Assembly (NCBI GenBank): GCA_900318835.1
Contig: ONLW01000016.1
Location: 1 to 58,546, forward strand
From: an uncultured Bacteroidales bacterium
GTDB lineage: Bacteria; Bacteroidota; Bacteroidia; Bacteroidales; P3
DNA length: 58,546 bases
Direction of reading: 5' to 3'
The notes under the pieces are model-generated. The model was given only the letters and a program-made list of their open reading frames with translations. It was not told the origin of the DNA and did not search any database. The translations under genes and the position numbers were made by a program. Below are positions 42,235 to 48,197 of the stretch, piece after piece; position 1 is the stretch's first letter, and every line of letters begins with the position of its first letter.

Positions 42235-43581
42235 ATGTTTAAAAGTTTAATGGTTAATAAATTAAAGATCTCAAAAGGTCTCGATATTCCTCTCGGCGGC
42301 TCCGCCGAGAGGTTTGTCGTTGACACACGAGGCGTGGAGCGCTACGCCGTGAAGCCGCCAGATGTGGTGGGTTTCACGCCGCGGCTGCTTGTCGCCGAGG
42401 GCGACACGGTGGTCGCCGGACAGCCCCTGGTGCAGGACAAGCGCGACGAGCGGCTCTTCCTGCCCTCGCCCGTGAGCGGCACGGTGGAGGCCCTAGTGAG
42501 GGGTGAGAAGCGCAAGCTGCTGGAAGTGGTGGTTTGTCGGACCAGTCAGACTAGTCTGACAAGTCTGACAAGTCTGACCCCGGAGGCCCCTGTCTGGTGG
42601 ATGATTAAAGAGCGTCCGTTTGGTATTATCGCCAATCCCGACCATAAACCCAAAGGTATATTTGTCAGCCTCCGCGACACCAACCCTTTGGCTCCAGACC
42701 TTGACTTCGCGCTGAAAGGGCGCGAGCAGGAGTTCGAAGCTGGCGTGAAGGCGCTGGAGGCTTACGGTGAGGTGCACCTGGTGAAGGCCGAAGGCCCCCA
42801 CCCTGCCGGGAATATCGGCACTATCGTGGCGGTTCTCGACCCTATCAACAAAGGAGAATATGTGTGGAGCGTGAACGCGCAGGATGTTGCCAATATCGGT
42901 CGCTGGTGTCTCACAGGAGAATACAAGCCGGAGCGGGTGATTGCCGTAGGTGGACCCGCAGCGAAGTGCCCGAAATACTATAGGGTGATTTGTGGGGCTT
43001 GCATGGAAAGAATTAGCGAGGCGCAGATGATGGATGCTAGTTATCCTAGATTATCTAGAGAAACTAGAGCATCTAGAGAAACTAGAATTATCTCTGGCAG
43101 TCCGCTTTCGGGCAGCACCGTTGCCCCCAACGGATTCCTCGGGATGTACGACCAGCAGGTGTGCTTTATCGAGGAGGGCGACAAATACGATTTTATGGGA
43201 TGGCTGATGCCGGGGTTGAAGAAATTTAGCTTCAGCAAGACATTCCTGAGCGGCTTGCTAGGAAAACTAGGAAACCTAGAAATCCTAGATACTCTAGGAA
43301 TGCCTAGGATGTCCTATAACTTCAACACTAACGTCCACGGCTCCGTGCGTCCGTTCCTGTTCACAGGGTCGTTCGAGCGGGTCTTCCCGTTCGACATCTA
43401 TCCGCTGCAGCTTATCAAGGCCTGCATCGTGGGCGACGTGGAGTTGCAGGAAAAACTCGGCATCTACGAGGTAGAGCCAGAGGACTTTGCGCTGTGCGAG
43501 TTCATCGACCCCTCGAAGACCGAGATACAGAGCATTATCCGCGAGGCGCTTGAAGTCCTCAGAAAGGAGGCTATCGCATGA
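42235..43581 (+). CDS. nqrA: Na+-translocating NADH:quinone reductase subunit A
   Basis: A 448-residue peripheral subunit of the Na+-NQR complex. The beginning (KLKISKGLDIPLGGSAE) and the barrel-sandwich segment (PSPVSGTVEALVRGEKRK) are typical. A second ATG at 42250 matches the usual family start better. The gene carries three separate in-frame period-9 repeats: TSQTSLTSLTSLT (about 103-115), ASYPRLSRETRASRETR (about 268-284) and LGKLGNLEILDTLGMPR (about 342-358). All three would fall in loops if the protein is to fold. It overlaps nqrB by four bases. Confidence 0.93.
   Translation: MFKSLMVNKLKISKGLDIPLGGSAERFVVDTRGVERYAVKPPDVVGFTPRLLVAEGDTVVAGQPLVQDKRDERLFLPSPVSGTVEALVRGEKRKLLEVVVCRTSQTSLTSLTSLTPEAPVWWMIKERPFGIIANPDHKPKGIFVSLRDTNPLAPDLDFALKGREQEFEAGVKALEAYGEVHLVKAEGPHPAGNIGTIVAVLDPINKGEYVWSVNAQDVANIGRWCLTGEYKPERVIAVGGPAAKCPKYYRVICGACMERISEAQMMDASYPRLSRETRASRETRIISGSPLSGSTVAPNGFLGMYDQQVCFIEEGDKYDFMGWLMPGLKKFSFSKTFLSGLLGKLGNLEILDTLGMPRMSYNFNTNVHGSVRPFLFTGSFERVFPFDIYPLQLIKACIVGDVELQEKLGIYEVEPEDFALCEFIDPSKTEIQSIIREALEVLRKEAIA
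42541..42579. repeat. In-frame nonamer array 1 in nqrA
   Basis: Cores ACCAGT, ACTAGT, ACAAGT and ACAAGT start at 42541, 42550, 42559 and 42568, with spacers CAG, CTG, CTG, CTG. Each core starts at codon position 1. Confidence 0.9.
43036..43089. repeat. In-frame CTAG nonamer array 2 in nqrA
   Basis: CTAG at 43037, 43046, 43055, 43064, 43073 and 43082. The cores are GCTAGT, CCTAGA, TCTAGA, ACTAGA, TCTAGA and ACTAGA with spacers TAT, TTA, GAA, GCA, GAA and ATT. The phase is locked to the codons. Confidence 0.93.
43258..43311. repeat. In-frame CTAG nonamer array 3 in nqrA
   Basis: CTAG at 43258, 43267, 43276, 43285 and 43294, then CCTAGG at 43303. The core/spacer pairs are CTAGGA-AAA, CTAGGA-AAC, CTAGAA-ATC, CTAGAT-ACT, CTAGGA-ATG and CCTAGG-ATG, again two codons plus one codon. 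Confidence 0.92.
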
Positions 43582-44723
43582 CGATTAAATGGTTAGAGAA
43601 GTGGTTCGAGAAGATTGAACCCAAGGGCAAATGGGCCTGGTTGGGGAGCACCTACGAGGCGTTCCACACCTTCGCTTTCACGCCCAAGACGGTGACCAAG
43701 AGCGGATCGCATATCCGCGACGCGGTGGACATGAAGCGCAGCATCATCATCGTGGTGATTGTGCTGATTCCAGCGCTGCTGTTCGGTATGTGGAATATCG
43801 GCTATCAGCATTTTCTTGGTGTCGAAGGGCAAACCTTCGACCACACTATATTAGAGTGCTGGTGGTTCGGATTCCTGCGCATGCTGCCACTCATCGTGGT
43901 GAGCTACGCCGTGGGCTTGTTTATAGAGTTTGCCTTCGCCCAGTATCGTCACCATGAGGTGAACGAGGGCTACCTGGCTACGGGTCTGCTGATACCGATG
44001 ATTGTGCCGGTCACCACGCCGCTGTGGCAGGTGGCGCTGGCCGTGGCTTTCGCCGTCATCATCGGCAAGGAGGTCTTCGGCGGCAGCGGCATGAACTTCC
44101 TCAACCCTGCTCTCGTGGCGCGCGCTTTCCTCTTCTTCGCCTACCCGACGCACATGAGTGGCGACAAGGTGTGGATTGCCAACGACCTCTGGGGCTCTGA
44201 CGCTATCGCCGGTGCTACGCCTATGGGCGAGTTGGCCGCTGGCTCTCATCCCAGCGCTTCGGCCCTCGACATGCTTATCGGCACCATCCCAGGCTCCACC
44301 TGCGAGACCTCCGTCATCGCCATAGCACTCGGTGCAATACTGCTGCTCTTCACGGGCATTGCTTCCTGGCGCATCATGTTGAGTGTGTTTGTTGGCGGCG
44401 GCGCCATGGGACTGCTGTTCAACGCCATCGGCTATAACGACTACATGCAGTTGCCGTTCTACTACCACTTCCTGATGGGCGGCTTCGCGTTCGGCGCGGT
44501 CTTCATGGCCACCGACCCCGTGACCGCTGCGCAGACCAACTGCGGCAAGTGGATCTACGGCCTGCTCATCGGTGCCTTCGCCGTGCTGCTGCGCGTCTGC
44601 AACCCCGCCTACCCCGAAGGCATGATGCTCAGCATCCTCTTCATGAACTGCATGGCTCCGCTGATTGACCACTGTGTTGTGGCGACCAACATCAAACGTA
44701 GAGAAAGGAGGATTGCCCGATGA
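43578..44723 (+). CDS. nqrB: Na+-translocating NADH:quinone reductase subunit B
   Basis: A 381-residue membrane subunit of Na+-NQR with about nine to ten helices. SDAIAGATPMGELA (about 207-220) contains Thr214, which fits the site of covalent FMN attachment in this family; PALVARAFLFFAYP and GGFAFGAVFMATDPVTAAQT are also typical. It takes part in quinone reduction and Na+ movement. It overlaps nqrA and nqrC by four bases each. Confidence 0.95.
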   Translation: MTIKWLEKWFEKIEPKGKWAWLGSTYEAFHTFAFTPKTVTKSGSHIRDAVDMKRSIIIVVIVLIPALLFGMWNIGYQHFLGVEGQTFDHTILECWWFGFLRMLPLIVVSYAVGLFIEFAFAQYRHHEVNEGYLATGLLIPMIVPVTTPLWQVALAVAFAVIIGKEVFGGSGMNFLNPALVARAFLFFAYPTHMSGDKVWIANDLWGSDAIAGATPMGELAAGSHPSASALDMLIGTIPGSTCETSVIAIALGAILLLFTGIASWRIMLSVFVGGGAMGLLFNAIGYNDYMQLPFYYHFLMGGFAFGAVFMATDPVTAAQTNCGKWIYGLLIGAFAVLLRVCNPAYPEGMMLSILFMNCMAPLIDHCVVATNIKRRERRIAR

Positions 44724-45391
44724 AAAAGACTTTCAGCAACCGCTATATCTTCATCTACTCGGCGGCATTGGTGGTGGTGGCGGCGCTCATCCTCACGGTG
44801 GTGAGCGTAAGCCTCAAGCCACTGCAGACCCGCAACCAGCAGGCCGAGACCAAGCAGATGATCCTGAAGACCATCGGTGTGGAGGCCACACGCGACAACG
44901 CCGACAAGCTCTTTGACCAATACATCTCTGTAGGGGCGTACCCCAGTGTACGCCCTGACGAGGCTACCGAAGAGGGCGTACACGGGAGTACGCCCCTACA
45001 GTTCTATCGCTATGATGGAGGAATCATCATCCCTATGCGCGGTACCGGCCTGTGGGGACCTATCTGGGGATATCTTGCTCTCGACAATAGCAGCACCGTC
45101 GTGGGTGCCGTCTTCGACCACAAGGGCGAGACGCCCGGCCTCGGCGGCGAGATTGCCACCGACAAGTTCGCCGCCCGCTTCATCGGCAAGCGCATGGACA
45201 CCCAAGCCATCCACCTGGCCAAGAACGCCGACAAGAGCAACCCCTATGAGGTCGACGCCATCAGCGGCGGCACCATGACCAGCAACGGCGTCACAGCCAT
45301 GCTAGCCAAAGCCTATAACGACTACAAAAATCTGAATACTCAGAATACTCCGAGTACTCCGATTAATCAGAGAAAGGAGGCTACCGAATGA
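44720..45391 (+). CDS. nqrC: Na+-translocating NADH:quinone reductase subunit C
   Basis: A 223-residue subunit with an N-terminal helix (about 9-30) and a periplasmic FMN-binding domain. DAISGGTMTSNGV (about 179-191) carries the flavin-bearing Thr185; most relatives have SGAT, here SGGT. Two repeat elements lie in frame: a large inverted repeat that encodes about residues 70-94 (SVGAYPSVRPDE, then GVHGSTPL), and a period-9 array that encodes the C-terminal NLNTQNTPSTPINQR. It overlaps its neighbours by four bases on both sides. An ApbE flavin transferase would be needed but is not in the window. Confidence 0.93.
   Translation: MKKTFSNRYIFIYSAALVVVAALILTVVSVSLKPLQTRNQQAETKQMILKTIGVEATRDNADKLFDQYISVGAYPSVRPDEATEEGVHGSTPLQFYRYDGGIIIPMRGTGLWGPIWGYLALDNSSTVVGAVFDHKGETPGLGGEIATDKFAARFIGKRMDTQAIHLAKNADKSNPYEVDAISGGTMTSNGVTAMLAKAYNDYKNLNTQNTPSTPINQRKEATE
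44928..45001. repeat. Large inverted repeat with hairpin arms inside nqrC
   Basis: The left arm 44928-44956 and right arm 44973-45001 are reverse complements at 27 of 29 positions, with a 16-base loop. Each arm is itself a hairpin: GGGCGTAC pairs with GTACGCCC. The ends are CTGTAGGGG and CCCCTACAG. It is translated in frame. Confidence 0.92.
45332..45374. repeat. In-frame nonamer array at the 3' end of nqrC
   Basis: Units CTG-AATACT, CAG-AATACT, CCG-AGTACT, CCG-ATTAAT and CAG begin at 45332, 45341, 45350, 45359 and 45368. Here the cores AATACT, AGTACT and ATTAAT are palindromic or nearly so. Confidence 0.9.
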
Positions 45392-46002
45392 AGAACTTCG
45401 ACCTTATCAAACTCCCCTTCAGCAAGGAGAACCCCATCCTGGTGCAGGTGCTGGGCGTCTGCTCCTGCCTGGCGGTGACGGCGCAGCTGAAGCCCGCCGT
45501 GGTGATGTCGCTGAGCGTCATCGTCGTGGTGACGCTGGCCAACCTCATCGTCTCGCTGCTGCGCAACACCATCCCGCCGCGCATCCGCATCATCGTGCAG
45601 CTCGTCGTCGTCTCCACCCTCGTGGTGCTGGTCGACCAGGTGCTGAAAGCCTACGTCTACGACGTCAGCAAGCAGCTCTCGGTCTTCGTGGGCCTCATCA
45701 TCACCAACTGCATCGTCATGGGCCGCCTCGAGGCCTTCGCTATGGTGCAGAAGCCGCTCCCGAGCGTCCTCGACGGCCTGGGCAACGGCCTCGGCTACAG
45801 CGTCATCCTCATCGCCCTGGGCTTCGTCCGCGAGCTCTTCGGCAGCGGCACCCTCTGGGGCTACCCCGTGATGGAGAAGCTCGGACTCTACGGCATCGGC
45901 TACGAGAACAACGGCCTGATGATCATGCCCCCCATGGCCCTCATCCTCGTCGGCCTCATCATCTGGTGGCACCGCTCGAAAAACAAAGACCTCTGCGAGT
46001 AA
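45388..46002 (+). CDS. nqrD: Na+-translocating NADH:quinone reductase subunit D
   Basis: A 204-residue membrane subunit with six helices. LGVCSCLAVTAQLKPA (about 16-31), LIITNCIVMGRLEAFAM (about 107-123) and LIALGFVRELFGSGTLWG (about 135-152) are typical of NqrD; paired with NqrE it forms the membrane core and holds an iron centre between conserved cysteines (Cys in GVCSC and in TNC). It overlaps nqrC by four bases. The gap to nqrE (188 bases) is unusually long and holds a 24-base repeat array. Confidence 0.95.
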   Translation: MKNFDLIKLPFSKENPILVQVLGVCSCLAVTAQLKPAVVMSLSVIVVVTLANLIVSLLRNTIPPRIRIIVQLVVVSTLVVLVDQVLKAYVYDVSKQLSVFVGLIITNCIVMGRLEAFAMVQKPLPSVLDGLGNGLGYSVILIALGFVRELFGSGTLWGYPVMEKLGLYGIGYENNGLMIMPPMALILVGLIIWWHRSKNKDLCE

Positions 46003-46067
46003 TGAAAACGACTTTTGTAACCATCTTCGTAAATGCATAAAACACAACCGATTATGAGCCTGCCAAT

Positions 46068-46155
46068 GAAAGCCTCGTTTTCATGCCGAACAAAAGCCTC
46101 GCTTTTATTGCCTATAAAAGCCTCGCTTTTGTCACCCATAAAAGCCTCGCTTTTG
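46068..46155. repeat. Four-unit 24-base hairpin repeat between nqrD and nqrE
   Basis: AAAAGCCTCGCTTTT (variant GAAAGCCTCGTTTTC in the first unit) occurs at 46068, 46092, 46116 and 46140, each followed by nine variable bases. Each 15-mer is a hairpin (AAAAGC / GCTTTT around CTC). The units stay open in frame on both strands, reading KSLAF on plus and KSEAF on minus. Confidence 0.92.
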
Positions 46156-46190
46156 TTCCGACCCATAACCTCGTACCAAAAAAACGCCTA

Positions 46191-46805
46191 ATGGACTACA
46201 TTAACATATTCATCAAGTCGATATTTGTCGACAATATGATATTCGCCTTCTTCCTCGGCATGTGCTCCTACCTTGCCGTGTCGAAGACGGTGAAGACCTC
46301 CGCGGGACTGGGCATCGCCGTCACCTTCGTGCTGCTCATCACCGTGCCAATCAACTTCCTGCTGAACAAGTACTTCCTCGCCGACGGCGCGCTGGCGTGG
46401 CTCTCGCCCTCGCTGGCCAATGTCGACCTCAGTTTCCTGAGCCTCATCATGTTTATCGCCGTCATCGCAGCCATCGTGCAGATGGTCGAGATGGTGGTGG
46501 AGAAGTTCAGCCCCGCGCTCTACAACTCGCTGGGCATCTTCCTGCCGCTCATCGCCGTGAACTGCGCCGTCATGTCGGGCTCGCTCTTCATGCAGGAGCG
46601 CGGCTATGCCAACATCGGCGAGGCCACGGTCTTCGCCCTCGGCAGCGGCATCGGCTGGTTCCTGGCCATCGTGGCCATCGCCGCCATCCGCGAGAAGCTG
46701 CGCTACAGCCACATCCCGCCGGCACTCCGCGGCGTGGGCATCACCTTCATCATCACCGGCCTCATGGGCCTGGCATTCATGTCATTTATGGGCTTCAAAC
46801 TCTAA
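46191..46805 (+). CDS. nqrE: Na+-translocating NADH:quinone reductase subunit E
   Basis: A 204-residue membrane subunit with six helices, the partner of Nqr[19 protein letters not shown] (about 24-41) and [20 protein letters not shown] (about 118-137) are typical. The frame is open for 36 codons upstream through the 24-base repeats ([18 protein letters not shown]), but ATG 46191 gives the normal start [20 protein letters not shown]. An extended form starting at 46083 cannot be excluded. Confidence 0.94.
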   Translation: MDYINIFIKSIFVDNMIFAFFLGMCSYLAVSKTVKTSAGLGIAVTFVLLITVPINFLLNKYFLADGALAWLSPSLANVDLSFLSLIMFIAVIAAIVQMVEMVVEKFSPALYNSLGIFLPLIAVNCAVMSGSLFMQERGYANIGEATVFALGSGIGWFLAIVAIAAIREKLRYSHIPPALRGVGITFIITGLMGLAFMSFMGFKL

Positions 46806-46813
46806 ATCACACC

Positions 46814-46847
46814 GCCCATTAACCCCATTAACCCCATTAGCCCCATG
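46814..46847. repeat. Period-9 repeat between nqrE and nqrF, overlapping the nqrF start codon
   Basis: Units CCCATTAAC, CCCATTAAC, CCCATTAGC and CCCATGTCC; CAT falls at 46817, 46826, 46835 and 46844, and the last one contains the nqrF ATG. On the other strand the unit is TTAATGGGG, close to the signal-peptide repeats at 35804 and 38914. Confidence 0.92.
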
Positions 46848-48122
46848 TCCACAACATTAATATCAGCCATAGCAATCATCCTCGTCGTCATCCTGCTCCT
46901 GGTGGCCGCGCTACTCATTCTCCGCGCCAAGCTCATCCCGCAGGGCAACGTCAAGATAACCATCAACGACGACAAAGAGCTGGAGGTACCCACCGGCGGC
47001 ACCCTCATCAGCACCCTCGGCGAGGCCGGCGTCCACCTGCCCTCGGCCTGCGGCGGCAAAGGCAGCTGCGGCCAGTGCAAATGCCGCGTCGTCAAGGGCG
47101 GCGGCAGCATCCTCCCCACCGAGGTGCCCCACTTCACCCGCAAGCAAATACAGGAAGGCTGGCGCCTCGGCTGCCAGGTGAAGGTCAAGGAAGACCTCTC
47201 CCTGCGCCTCCCCGAAAGCATCCTCAACGTCAAGGAATACGAGTGCACCGTGGTGTCGAACCGTAACGTCGCCACCTTCATCAAGGAGTTCAAGGTGCAG
47301 CTGCCCGCCGGCGAGCACATGGACTTCGTGCCCGGCAGCTACGCACAGATCAAGATACCCACCTTCCGCATCAACTACAACGATTTCGACCGCAGCCTTA
47401 TCGGCGACGAGTACCTGCCAGCATGGGAGAAGTTCAAGATGTTCGACCTCGTCTGCGTCAACACCGAGCCCACCGTCCGCGCATACTCCATGGCCAACTA
47501 TCCCGCCGAGGGCGACGTCTTCATGCTCACCGTACGCATCGCCACGCCACCCTTCACGGCCGACCGCAGCGGTTTCCAGAACGTCAATCCTGGCATCGCC
47601 TCTTCCTATATATTCTCCCTCAAACCCGGCGACAAGGTCATCATGAGCGGCCCCTACGGCGAGTTCCGTGTCAAGGAGGACAGCAAAGCCGAGATGATCT
47701 GGGTCGGCGGCGGCGCCGGCATGGCACCCCTCCGCGCACAGATTATGCACATGACCCGCACCCTCCACACCACCGACCGCAAGATGAGCTACTTCTACGG
47801 CGCCCGCGCCCTAAACGAAGTCTTCTACCTGCAGGACTTCCTCCAGCTCGAGAAGGACTTCCCCAACTTCAGCTTCCACCTGGCCCTCGACCGTCCCGAC
47901 CCCGCCGCCGACGCCGCCGGCGTGAAGTACACCGCAGGCTTCGTCCACAACGTCATGTACGAGACCTACCTGAAAGACCACGCCGCCCCCGAGGACATCG
48001 AGTACTACATGTGCGGCCCAGGCCCCATGAGCAGCGCCGTAGTCAACATGCTCGACTCCCTCGGCGTCCAACCTGAGAACATCGCCTATGATGATTTCGG
48101 CGGCGGCGCCCCGAAGAAGTGA
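46845..48122 (+). CDS. nqrF: Na+-translocating NADH:quinone reductase subunit F
   Basis: A 425-residue electron-entry subunit. One N-terminal helix (about 5-27), a plant-type [2Fe-2S] domain with Cys69, Cys75, Cys78 and Cys110 (CGGKGSCGQC, then GWRLGCQV), an FAD domain (RAYSMANYPAEGD about 212-224) and an NADH-binding domain (WVGGGAGMAPLRAQI about 285-299; YYMCGPGPMSS about 388-398). It oxidises NADH and feeds the complex. Its start codon lies in the last unit of a period-9 repeat. Last gene of nqrABCDEF. Confidence 0.96.
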   Translation: MSTTLISAIAIILVVILLLVAALLILRAKLIPQGNVKITINDDKELEVPTGGTLISTLGEAGVHLPSACGGKGSCGQCKCRVVKGGGSILPTEVPHFTRKQIQEGWRLGCQVKVKEDLSLRLPESILNVKEYECTVVSNRNVATFIKEFKVQLPAGEHMDFVPGSYAQIKIPTFRINYNDFDRSLIGDEYLPAWEKFKMFDLVCVNTEPTVRAYSMANYPAEGDVFMLTVRIATPPFTADRSGFQNVNPGIASSYIFSLKPGDKVIMSGPYGEFRVKEDSKAEMIWVGGGAGMAPLRAQIMHMTRTLHTTDRKMSYFYGARALNEVFYLQDFLQLEKDFPNFSFHLALDRPDPAADAAGVKYTAGFVHNVMYETYLKDHAAPEDIEYYMCGPGPMSSAVVNMLDSLGVQPENIAYDDFGGGAPKK

Positions 48123-48197
48123 GGAGCGAACCGAAGGTCGCGACCGATAGTGGAGCCAACGACGCCCACAAGGCGGAGCCCCGAAGAAATAATACGG

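Noticed and set aside
46068-46155. The 24-base repeat array read as a CRISPR
   Set aside because: The repeats are 15 bases and the spacers 9, far too short; no cas genes are nearby.
46083-46190. nqrE starting at 46083 with a KSLAF repeat extension
   Set aside because: The upstream part consists only of the 24-base repeats; the ATG at 46191 gives the usual NqrE N-terminus. Kept as an alternative only.
11289-46847. All repeat arrays explained as assembly errors
   Set aside because: The in-gene arrays keep the reading frame and each has its own sequence; random assembly faults would break frames. Raw reads would still be a useful check.
42235-48122. The six-gene electron-transfer cluster read as RNF (rnfC-rnfB)
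   Set aside because: The first gene has the NqrA start, two FMN-threonine motifs occur in B and C subunits, and the last gene has the NqrF layout (one [2Fe-2S], FAD, NADH domains) instead of RnfB ferredoxin motifs. It is NQR.
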